Assembly (NCBI GenBank): GCA_020744425.1
Contig: JAGMUV010000003.1
Coordinates: forward strand, 4,464,001 to 4,528,000
Source of the DNA: Dactylonectria macrodidyma
Lineage: Eukaryota; Ascomycota; Sordariomycetes; Hypocreales; Nectriaceae
Length of the DNA stretch: 64,000 nt
Direction: 5' to 3'
This document shows, one piece after another, positions 44,920 through 55,486 of this stretch (position 1 is the stretch's first letter; each line of letters opens with the position of its first letter). A program made the translations under genes and the position numbers. The notes under the pieces are model-generated. The model was not told where the DNA came from and ran no database searches. It was given only the letters and a program-made list of their open reading frames with translations.

Positions 44920-45489
44920 TGCCTGGGCTAGAAGCTATGCAACTAAACATTGCGCTCCGGGATTCTCCTGCTCCTTGTTGAAGTCGAAGACGAACTCATA
45001 AAAGAAATATTGAGGGGAATGATCACGACAGCAGAATCGACCAGGGCAAAGCAAAATACCAAGACATGAGCAGACATGTTAGCGAATTTAAGGCAAAGGC
45101 GACCCAGTTAGAATAGATCTTCAGCAATGTCGCTCCCGAAGATAGCACATCACGACTAGCACGATATCACCAGCCCGTGGGTGATGATAGGATCTAAGTG
45201 GAAACTCATGGAAGACATGATCAAGCTTGCCCAGTTGGTTGCCGAGGCGGTCTCTGTCAAGGACGAGCAAATCAAGACCCTAAAGGAAGCACTGGAAGAG
45301 GTAGAGAAGCTGCCGCCATCTCTAGAGAGAAGCACCATAGACAGTTATTCCTTTCACAGCTCGGGCTCCGGAGTACAACCTATCGCGGTGAACGGAAAGC
45401 AGAACAACAATTTTGTGACCGGGACGCAGTTCACAGGAGATAGTGGCACTCATTATCATGGATATCAGACGCGTTTTTCAAACGAATAG
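44920..45489 (+). pseudogene. Decayed sigma-motif protein (former NLR partner)
   Basis: The intact tail is a 102-codon ORF from 45181. It has an amphipathic helix (KLAQLVAEAVSVKDEQIKTL) and then the sigma motif SGSGVQPIAVNGKQNNNF followed by TGTQ (residues 61-83). Upstream, the frame starting at 44920 is protein-like but broken. It reads RIDQGKAKYQDMSRHVSEFK, TAG (about 45112-45114), IFSNVAPEDSTSRLARYHQP, then TAA at about 45196. An earlier TGA (about 44980) lies next to a different frame reading LLLVEVEDELIKEI. The pattern is one ancestral coding region interrupted by two or three stops and about two frameshifts. The ancestral N-terminal domain is not recognised. A short, still functional motif-only protein from 45181 cannot be excluded. 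Confidence 0.65.
45358..45450 (+). other. Sigma amyloid motif of the partner protein
   Basis: Encodes about residues 60-90 of the ORF starting at 45181. It aligns to the NLR-pseudogene motif with shared SG-G-Q, G-Q-NNF and GTQ. Confidence 0.72.
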
Positions 45490-46311
45490 AATACTAATTT
45501 ATTGATGTTGTAAAATAAGACCTTCGCGATAACGACCACTAATAGGTAGTAAATAACATGACCAAGACGAGGGATTCTTCCTATTTAATGGAACTTACTG
45601 GTTACTGGAATAAAAATGCGTTACTAATCAGGTAACTCGTAACCACGGTACTCAAGAAAAGAAATTTCTTGTGTGGCAAGGCATGGGTAAAGTTTCGGTC
45701 GCCCTCCGCGTCATTTTGTCGCCGAAAACCCCCTTTCAGGCTGAGAGGCCTCCTAGCTGCCTGCATGCATAAGGTGGTTCGCAAAGGCAACCACTAACTA
45801 AAATTGATCTTTAAGCCTCCCAAATACCGCCGGATTACTTGCTGGCTGCCCGACGTGGCTGCCCGACTCAAGCCACGGCGCTTGGGCTGAGACATGAGTG
45901 GCTACTGATATGTTTCTGATAAGGTCTGACTCGATGCAATGGGCACTGGAAGCGGAATATCCTGGGAGTGACGGCTTAATCACAAGGCCTACACTGTTGA
46001 TGACTCTTTTACGATGCACCTGGAGAAGGCTTGCCATGGCTGTCTTTGAAAATGACGAACCATCACGAACAGAAAAGAGAATAACGAAAGGTGCATGACA
46101 AAATAGAACATTATGATTAAGTCTGGTATCTAAAATAGGAACGTGAAGTGAACCAGCTTCCCAATGCTGGCCACCTCATCCTCCCCGAGGCAAGCAAATT
46201 ACTGTGTGTTGATCCCTCGTCATGACTCCTGCTATGCGTGAACCCAGCTTGAAATGCAAGTCTCAAGGGAAGACGTGTTCTTCACTCTCGAATTATAATA
46301 TAAAATGCCCT
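45490..46311. other. Spacer downstream of the WSC gene
   Basis: Only short ORFs without domains on both strands; the 3' flank of the WSC-glyoxal oxidase gene. Confidence 0.5.
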
Positions 46312-49300
46312 TTATACGCCAGGAGTAGTGAAACCCGGAAGTTGAGGCCAGTCACCCAGTCGGCCAGGATCGCCACCGATGCGGACCCAGATGGCGTGGG
46401 AGGGAGTGGGACCGTCCAGGACGAACATCTGGTACCATGAGGGAGGGCTGACAAAGGCATTAGGAGGAGCCTCGACAGTACAGGTGTTGCCGTCGCAGGA
46501 GAAGGCAGGGAAAAGAGTGCGCTGGCCCATGGTGACACCGTGGGTAGAACCGATGGAGGCCATGAGGGAGACGCGCAGGTTGGAGGCACCGGCAGTCAGA
46601 GTAGAAGTGAGAGTAAACTCGTACGACTCGCCATAGGCCCAGTCACGATCCTCTACGGTAAATTCAGGCTGAGGGTTACCAGACAGAAGATAGTCGGGAA
46701 TGAAGTACTCGAGACGCTTCTCTTGGGGATGCTTGCCGTTGTCTTGTGGGTCAGAGCCTGAGATGAGCACCTTGGCATCACTGAGAAGAACACCCTCAGA
46801 GTGGTACAGACGGGCAATGGTAGTGTTGGCCAAGACAGTCATGCGCGAGCCAAAGGGCTGCTCGGGATCGTACATGACGGCGTTGAGGTTGGGGTCATCG
46901 GCGAGACCGAAGCCACCGCGGCCAACATGAGCGCCGTTAACGATGAGATAGCGGCCATCAGGGAGGGCAATCATGGTGGGCATGACACGCTTTGAAGGCT
47001 GGATGAAGGTTAGTATATACTGAATGAGATAGATCAGGGAAGGAGACTTACCATTCTCTCAATGGTCCACTCGGCACCAGGGACCTCAGGCGTCATGAAG
47101 ACACAGTTGTCGAGGGCTTCATTGCCAGGCTCGTGGGTAGTTCCACCACAGATGAGAATCTCCAAAGGATCAGTGTAGGGGGCCTTCTGGGGCATCAGCA
47201 TCATGGTACCCTGCAGAGGATAGTTGCGACCCGTCAACGGGTTGTCGACTTGTCCAGGCATATCGGGCAGCTTCTGGATCGACTGGAAGGTGTGCTGGGA
47301 GATGATGCGCGACTCGTTGAACTGGGCGAAGAAGATGTCGCCCGAGGACGGCAGGATGGCCAAGTACGGGTACGAGTTGCGACGGTCGATCTCGTCGGCA
47401 CGCGCGAGGTAGTCGAGATAGGTAGACTCAGTGACGCCCTCGGGGTGAGGGAGGACTTCACAAGTGGGAACGATGGGCGCGTCAGAGCCAGACTCTCCAC
47501 CCATGGCGAGAAGAGAGCCGTTGGACAGGACAATGGCGGTGGGGTACCAGCGAGGATCGAAGAGCTTCAGGATGGTGTAGTCTTCCTCCCAGACGTTGGT
47601 GCCGTTATCAACACCCTGGGGAGAGTCAGGGGTGAAGAAGCGGATGCCATAGACGGACTCAGCCGACCATCCACCAATGTTGATCATGCGGCCAGCCTTG
47701 TCGGGCAGAGTAAACGAGGCCGAGCAGAAGACATCGGTCTTGAGGGCCAACTCGCGGTAGGTGTTGGTTGAGTAGTCAAACTCGAACGAGCCCTCGGTGT
47801 TGTCCAAGGATGTCCCATGCTTCTCGACGAAGACGACCTTGTCATTGATGCCGACGGAGCTGATGAGAGGCACCAGTGGCGCAGTAGAGAAGTGGTCGTA
47901 CTCTCCAGCCTCGTTGCCTGAAGCATAGTGGAAAGTGTTCAGAGGCTCGCCCGTCCACTCGTAGTAGTTGATGTGGTTGCCAGCGCCGCAGGTATAGTTA
48001 CGGTCGCCAGGGCAAGGCATGCTACAGAACGAATCTGCCTTTTGGACATCTTCACCACGCGACTCAACAGCAAGAAGGTCGCCACAGACGCACTGGCGGC
48101 CGTACTCGACACCACCAGCGGAGTAGCCGAACTTCTGGCAGCGCTTGAGGCAGATGTCAATAGTCATGCTGCTGGTGGAGTAGCTAGCCGTGTCTTCCCA
48201 GAGCCACTCAAGGACGTACGGGTTGTTGTTGTCGAATATGCAGCCCTTGTACTCCCACTCGCCAGGGAGGTCGTCTTCCTTAGCCACGGGGATAGGCCAA
48301 ATGGTGAAGTCACCGTCAGAGTAGAGAGACAGACGGTTGCCAGCGCCGCACATCTGGGAGCTGTCGCCAGAGCAGGGCATGTTGCAGTCTGACTCGGTGG
48401 TCTTCTTGGCCGCGTTGTTCAGCGCATTGCCGCAGTAGCACTCCTCGGAGTACTCCATGCCGGCGATCTTGAAGCCGTTGGCGATACACTTGGCGATGCA
48501 GCTCTCGGGCGTGTTGCTCGACGAGGGACTGCCAGGGGCGGGCTCCATGGCTCGGCCGGGAGGGTCGATGTAGCAGCCCTTGTACTCCCAGCCATCAGGG
48601 AGACCTGTGACGGTGGGAACAGAGGTGGTGGACGAGACATCGTCGGTGGCAGAGGCAGTAGTCGAAGAGTCTACAGAAGCTGTGGGAGTGCCAGAAGACG
48701 AAGCCACAGAACTGGAAATCTCAGTCGACGACGCCACTGCAGACGAGCTGGACGAAGACACTGGAGCATCACCGAGAGCCCAAGCACTGAGGCGGTTGGG
48801 GCCACCGCAGTACTGGGTCTGATCGCCGTTGCATTTCATGGTGCAGCCGGTGTTAATGTCACCTCCGCCGTTGGCGTAGCTGTCGCCGCAGAAGCACTCG
48901 CCAGAGTACTCGGTGCCAGCTAGGCTGTAGCCTTGGCCTTCACACTCGGCGACACAGAGCTCATTGGTCATGGTTGAGGCTCCGCCGGAGAGGTAGACTT
49001 GGTGGGTCAGCGTGCGACCATCAGTGCCCTCTCTGCATTACGCATTAGCTTGTATCTTACAGCATGGGTAGTGGTTGATTGATCAGGGGAAGACTCACTC
49101 GATGCAGCCAACATAGTGCCAGCCGGAGATAGTAGGAGGACCATCGGGATCGGTGCTGCCGCCACCATCACTGACAAAGGTGGTCAGTCTGTTGCCGGCA
49201 CCACAGTCCTTGGTGGCATCACCAGAACAGGGCATGTTGCAATCCGAGTCAGGCTCCTTGGTAGGAGGCTTCGTGTTGCCACAGACTGCAAGTAACACAC

Positions 49301-49975
49301 GGTTAGCACGTGGACGCCATCACAGAGCAATTGGTAGATACGTACAGCACTCGACAGAATACTCGATGCCGGCATACTTGAAGTTGCCAGCCTCGCAGAA
49401 AGTAATGCAGCTCTCGTGGGTCATGTCCTCGGTGTCGGCGTAGTAATCACCACCAAGGACACGGCTAGCCACGCTGTCTTGGTAGCAGCCGGAGTAGCTC
49501 CAGCCAGCCACGAGAGGGGCCATGAGATCGCTGGTGAAGACGCTCAATCTATTTCCAGCACCGCAGGGCTGCTCGTCATCACCCGAGCAAGCCATGCTGC
49601 AGTCTGAGTCGTCGACCAATGTGGTCGGGACCTTGTTACCACACCCTGAACGATGACAGTTAGCCACGACGACCACCACGTAGCACAAGATAAGAACGCG
49701 TCAAACTCACAGCACTCGACGCCGTATTCCAAACCGGCGTAGGTGAAACCAGCATTGTCACAGTACTCGACGCATGTCTCAGCCGTCAGACCCTCAGTGT
49801 CGTAGTGCACGGCGCCGTTAAGAGCGCGCGAAGCAACGGTATCGACGAAGCATCCTACATACTCCCAGCCATCCTGGGGCTCCTGCGGCGGCGTCAAGTC
49901 TCTACGGAGGATGACACTGGCCGAGGTCAAGTGAAGGAACGCTGCACCGAGTGCAACAAGGCGGAGGGCAGCCAT
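46312..49975 (-). CDS. Secreted five-WSC-domain glyoxal oxidase-like copper radical oxidase
   Basis: Five exons: 49975-49711, 49645-49346, 49285-49099, 49032-47052 and 46998-46312; 1139 residues. The signal peptide covers about 1-19. WSC domains start near residues 37 (WEYVGCFVD), 137 (WSYSGCYQD), 244 (WHYVGCIE), 399 (WEYKGCYID) and 510 (WEYKGCIFD), each ending in a GxxNRL-type strand. A Ser/Thr linker separates the third and fourth. From about 640 to the end there is a glyoxal oxidase/galactose oxidase beta-propeller with VFCSASF (Cys about 687, candidate Tyr-Cys crosslink), [20 protein letters not shown] and [10 protein letters not shown], then a DUF1929 domain. WSC domains bind wall glycans; the oxidase would make H2O2 from aldehydes at the wall. 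The first three WSC domains are each interrupted by introns at equivalent places. Confidence 0.93.
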
Positions 49976-52900
49976 TATTCCCTCCTCCAAAAACTGCCGA
50001 GGTAATGCAGCTTTGCTCTTTGGGCTTGGGAATCACAGCGGGGCAAAACAAAACAAAAACGAAGGTGAGGCAAAATGAGGCCGAAGAGGCGGGCGTTTGC
50101 GTGATGATCGCGACAGGGAAGGATAAGGAAAAGGCAGTGGTTGGAAAACTCTAAGATATATGTATGCCCTCTTAGTTGCAGGCGCCCCCCGCGTCGTACG
50201 AGCTGATGAACTCTCCCAGCTTCTTTCCCCCCTTTCCCCCGCCGTCTCCCGAGAACCTCGTCCGTTTTTTTTCCAATAGTTGCTCCTCGTAGTGACTCAC
50301 CGCTGGCAATAATATGAGAAGGGAGTCCACTTGGACTGGTCGAGACGAATGCGAGAGAGCCGACGAGCCGCGGCTGACACGGCCTGTGGTGCTAGGCCGT
50401 GTGGCAGCAAAGCTGAACAGCTAGATCCGGCATCCAAGAAACAATAGTCGTCTTTCTAGGCAAGCCTTGCAATTCCCACATCTGGTGCCAAGTTCTTAGG
50501 GATGCGTCTTGCCCTTGTACGTTATGGTCTGGGATTGTTGGCCAAGGTTTGGGGCATCTTGGCTCAGAAGTTAGATAGAGAGGCAGGGGGATGGGGTACC
50601 GAGAGCAGAGGTCGCCATGCAGATCTGCCTGCAAGATAACAGAAGGGGAGCCAGCCGCCATTACACAGTAACGGATAGCTCCTAGTCTGGTATCACACTG
50701 CAAATAAGCTACAGTTCAGTTCAATCACACTGCAGGTTGGCGGGAACCCTTCCCTGAAGGTGGCGCTCTCGGCAGGGGAGAGAGGTCGGAGACCAGGGGG
50801 GCCGAGAGAGATCTACCTACACGAGGCCTCGCTTGTGTCAAGGCAGGCTGGGCGGCTTTTTGTCGAGACCGGCCGCTCTCAGCGCCGTGGCTTGTATCCC
50901 AGATAACGGGAATATGCAGAGATTGCAAGGCGAGCGCGGTGAGCACTAAGAGCCGCAAAAGGGGTGGATATGTCGTCATCATGACTTGCGTCTTGTACAG
51001 GATCACCCATAACCTCTCGGACGTGTAACCGATTTCGCATCGGAGGGTTGGATGGAAGGATCGAGAGCGAGGGGAGAGAAGGGGAGGGATGGGATGTGCT
51101 GGCAGGCGATACAAAGAGCCCCAGCATTAGTGCATCTGCGAGCAGGAGCAGGGCTGTCAAAATCCCACACACACAAATGCATGGATGAGTCTGTTTGTAG
51201 GTAGCTTAATATGCATATCTCAGTTGTACGAAGTAGCGAATGCAAATCCCAGTTGCAATGATGCATACCCCAGTTGCAGTGATACCCTGATATATCCACA
51301 CAGCTGCGAGTGATACGCACACACTCTCACACACAACACCAAAACAGGCTGGAGCGTTGTTGCTTCTTCGGTCCCGGCACGCATCTCCCGAAAAGATATC
51401 CACCGGTTTAATCGCCTCTGAAAACCCACCCATTTAGTTTAATCCCTTACCTTTCCGGGTACCCGCTGGTGGAGATGAGATCTGCGACTTTAAAAAGTGC
51501 CAAGTGGGAATAGTTGCGGCTGATGAAGAGCTATTGACACGACGTGGTCAGCGCTACTACACCGGATGCCCTTGGCGATCATACCCCCTTTTGTGCTCGC
51601 TGCGATGTCATATCATGTTCTAGCGGGAAGAAAAAAAACTGTCCTCGCTGATCGATCGGATCTCTCGTTCGCGGGGGTGTGTGCGGGAGAGCTGTTGGAG
51701 GTGTCGTGTTAGCATGCTGAGCGTCGTCACAGCCGAACAAGCCACAGGGGTAACCGAATTGATAGAGCCAGTGAGATTTGAGAGCCAGTATCTGACGGGT
51801 TTGCGGCGCTGTAGTATGTGCCTATCTGGCAGATCAGCCATGGGGCCTGTCGATCAAATTGGGATATGTAACACCCAACACAAAAACGTGGATTTTGCTA
51901 TTTACGGCGACGGACAATTCCATGTGTAAGTAGTATGTCACACTCAACGAAACGAACCTGTCTTTTTTTTTATGGCTCAAGAACGGAGACTTGCAATTCC
52001 TCCGACGGCAGCCAATCTGTCTCATTGCGTATACGGCTAGCTGGGAGTCGGGGAGTCGGAGAGTCGGGGAGTCGGGCACGCGTGGTGGAGGCGCCAAGGC
52101 AATCCAGGGACTCGGCCAAGGTGGTCTAGATTGCTGGCCGAGAGAGTGAGTCCCTTTTGCCAAGAGAAGCTGTTACTTCACCAATAGCATTCGGCTCGCC
52201 TCAGTCGTGCCCGGGCCAGGGTACTGATAAAGCCGCCTGGTCGAGACATGGGTATGGCACGGTACCAGCCATGCAGCTAGCCGTTCCCAGCCGTTATGGG
52301 ACCTTCACATGTCGACATGGTATTCGGGAATTGGTTTTTTTTTTTTGGACTATTGAACCCATCTCCATTAAGCCCATCTCCACTTAACCGCCAACAAGCA
52401 TGAATTTAAACGAGTGAAATTCTATCTGTCATAACTGCGCCAGAGTCTACTGCAGAGCATGCATCGAATACGAGAAGTTAAAAAAGCAGCATTACAAAAA
52501 GTGCAAAAGTGCAACCTGACGTAGCAACCCGAATATCCCGTCTATGTATTACCCCCTTCCCTTGTTTCCCGGTGTAATCCTTTCTCGGTCAAATAGCAAT
52601 CGCACCAATAAAGCCAGAACAGCCAGGTGAACAACCAGGTGAACAAAAAACTGAACAAAACACCCATGGTAGAATCCCAACAAGACTAACAACTGCCGTC
52701 CCCTGTTGAACCCCCCACCCAACGCTTTGATAACAACATTCCGCGACGCTAAGGCGTAAGGCTTAGTGCTGCTGCTCGTTGCGGGCGCTAGACGGGCTAG
52801 AATAGGGCCTTGAACAACAGTAGGCCGAGCGGCACGGATCGAGTTGAGAAGAAGACTAAATTAAGCAACTGTGCGTGTAAAATCGGTTAATCCCTTTGGG

Positions 52901-53104
52901 TTGGTCAGGTCCCCCAACCAACCCCAAACTCTTGATTGAGATATGTTGTTGAGTGGCGCCCAATGCATTGTGCAGATGGGACGGTGATGGATGCATCCGC
53001 ATCCGCATCTGCATGATGCACGAGAAAGCGGAGTCAAGGGACGCCAAAGCCACAGAGATAAGGGACGAAGAGCAACCAACAACCAACAAACGAGGCTTGA
53101 TTAG
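49976..53104. other. 3.1-kb spacer with simple repeats
   Basis: No gene is supported. ORFs (up to 129 codons) are low-complexity or overlap on opposite strands. There are CT-rich tracts at 50200-50275, a repeated cccagttgcaatgat element at 51240-51290, and T-runs near 51965 and 52335. The nearest part should hold the promoter of the WSC-glyoxal oxidase gene. Such a long upstream region is common for developmentally regulated fungal genes. Confidence 0.5.
52044..52075 (+). repeat. 8-bp tandem repeat (ggagtcgg), four copies
   Basis: Three identical units and one with a single change lie in non-coding DNA. Confidence 0.8.
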
Positions 53105-55486
53105 TTAGCACTTGCCCTCCTGCCACATTTTGACCGACTGGATCACCATGCCGCGCTGTTCGGGAGGACCCCAGCTTGGCAACCAGGTAGAGTTAGCTTT
53201 CCAAAAGTCGCGCATGGGCGTCTCGCTGCTGTCAGCCCAGGGCTTGCCACCAACAGCGTCACTAGGGATTTAGAGTTAGCGAGGGGCTGGCTGGGAAGAA
53301 GGGAAAAGAGGGAAGAAAAGAGAAAAGAGTCAGGGAAATGGTACGGGAGTTTCCAGGGGGAGAGGGAGGGAGGGAGGGGGAGTGGTGATAAGGGGGGAGT
53401 GGGAAGAGGGAGTGGCTGGCGCCAAGGATCATGGAAAAGGGGCGTCAAGGCGTGGCGGCCTCGTGGGTTTCGGATTAATGAGAAGGGAGGGTGGTATTCC
53501 CGCAGCCACTCAAAAAGCGATGAGAGATAAAGGAGGATGAGAATTGCAACGTACGGAAACCAGCCATTCGTGGAACCAACGGCAACGTTAAGAATCAGGT
53601 AAAACGACTCGTCAAAGGGCGTGTTGGCCCGGCCGGTGCTGCTCCAGGGGTCGATGGGGACGGAGCCATTGACGGATTCGCCGGCAAACTCGCCGTAGCT
53701 CCAGAGATTCTTGTTTTTCGTAAAGTCAAAGAACATGACGTGCTATAGAGACAAATTAGCGGGTGTTTCTCATTGCGTTGCAGAGTCTCGGCCACTGTGA
53801 GACAGTGGAGAGAGGAGAGACAGTGAAGCGGGTGAGCGGGTGAAGAGTGGGTGGGAGGAGACAGTAGAGGCAGTGGGGGGACGCAATTAGCGGGAATAAC
53901 AGGCCTACGGGTCGCTGGACCGTGCTGAACCGATTGCTGAAACGCACTGAAAAAGAAAACGGCGCAAAACCCAGAGGAAATAAACAATTCAACCTTAAAA
54001 CGACGCTTGAAGCATCACATCAGTATAAAAAAAAAAACAAGGGACTCACTCGAAGACGGCCATCCAGCCACGCAAACAGATACTTCTCGCTCCACTCCAA
54101 GCCGTACGTATGGAATCCCTCGCCATAACGCACTCGGCTGCCTCCCCACTCGCCGTAGCTCATCCTCCAGCGGTCGTTCACCGAGGCAGTGCCCCAGTGC
54201 AGCGCCGAGGACAGCAGGTTGTCGCCCATGTCGTAGGTGCGCGCGTCGTTGCCGCGCGACTCGGCGATGTCGATCTCGCCTGATTTCGGCCACTCGCCGT
54301 AGACGTTGTCCTGCGGCATCATCCAGATGGCTGGCCACATCCAGTCGCCCTTGGGCATGCGGGCGCGGACTTCGACGCGCCCGTACTTGATCGTCTTCTT
54401 GCTGCGCGTGTTGAGGCGTGCTGAGCGCACCGGGTTGATGATCTGGCCGAGCGTTGCGTTGCTTCGAGCGGCACAGGGCGAGCGCTCTGTCGACTTGCGG
54501 TCGTCCTTCTCGTCGTCTTCGCTCGTGCACTTGCCCCAGGTGTCGCTGTCGGTCGTCATGTTCACCGTGTAGCCGTTGACCAGCTGCTCGTACGTGATAT
54601 CCGTCGTCTCCAGCGTCATGGTCGGCACAATGTGCAAACCCTCTGCGTCGACGTACGAGTTGGCCTTGTCATCCGTCGTCCAGTCAAAGGACCCAGTTCT
54701 GCAAAGCAAACCATCGTCAGCCCCACGAACTGCACAGGGGAGGGTGGGTATCACAGAACCCGGTCAATAGCAGACAGCGGGATAAGGAAATCCCGGGGAT
54801 AAGGCAACGCCAGGATATCAGAATGCAACATACCCGAATCCGTTCATCTGAACCTCGTGGTTCCAGTTGTCCAGGTTCTCAAAGTGATCGTCCATGATCA
54901 AGCAATACTGCAGTTTCAGTCAGCTTCAGCACACCTCCATCGCACGAGAGTGCACTCACCTCATGGTTGGGCACATTGCGAGTGGCATTCCAGCAAAGAT
55001 ATGCGCCAATGCCTAACACCAACACTGTCAGCGCAAACTTCAGACACTCTACCAAAAAGACGCAAACTTACCTAGTCCAATGCCAATGCACGAGTAGAAG
55101 ATGATGCTGTCCCAGTTGACCTCTTTCTTCGACTTCTCGAGCCACGGCTTCTCAAACTCGCCCTTGAGCCGGCTGCTCTTGAAGCGACGACGAGGCCCTG
55201 CGACTTGGTCAATTCAGTCTCTCATCATCACTACTGAGAGCATCCCCTCGTTGCAGACGTAGAGCATACCTTCATATACAGATGGGGTCTGCGCAAACGT
55301 CGCCCGACGGGGGTTCAGCGACGCTGCAACCGGCGTCACGGCGATGGGAGTCGCAAACGGGTTTGTCGCAAATGGGTTCTCCGGCGACTCATTGCCAGGC
55401 GTTCCACTGGGAGTTCCACGACCGTTCACCCACGAAGAAGACGCGGGTTCTTCGACAGTAGAACTGACAGTCTTTGGACGCTCCAT
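53105..55486 (-). CDS. Type II membrane GH16 (beta-glucan-active) protein
   Basis: Seven exons: 55486-55270, 55197-55072, 55012-54960, 54907-54834, 54698-54050, 53742-53555 and 53261-53105; 487 residues. A cytosolic Pro/Thr/Ser-rich N-terminus (about 1-75) and a basic region (PRRRFKSSRLKG) precede one transmembrane helix (about 105-126, SIIFYSCIGIGLGIGAYLCW). The luminal or extracellular domain has the GH16 fold with catalytic GEIDIAESRG (E-x-D-x-x-E), WPAIWMMP before it and YGLEWSEKYLFAWLDG after it. Fungal proteins of this layout resemble Kre6/Skn1 and GNBP-like glucanases acting on beta-1,3 or beta-1,6-glucan. Introns 5 and 6 are unusually long (307 and 293 bases). Confidence 0.92.
53335..53420 (+). 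other. G-rich, potentially quadruplex-forming intronic tract
   Basis: Within intron 6 of the GH16 gene, the plus strand carries many G-runs of three or more (for example gggagggagggaggggg). As the gene lies on the minus strand, the transcript would be C-rich here. Confidence 0.55.

Noticed and set aside
47133..47771. 212-codon plus-strand ORF
   Set aside because: Antisense of the glyoxal oxidase domain; no domain of its own.
54015..54530. 171-codon Arg-rich minus-strand ORF
   Set aside because: Alternative frame of GH16 exon 5; high GC removes stops there.
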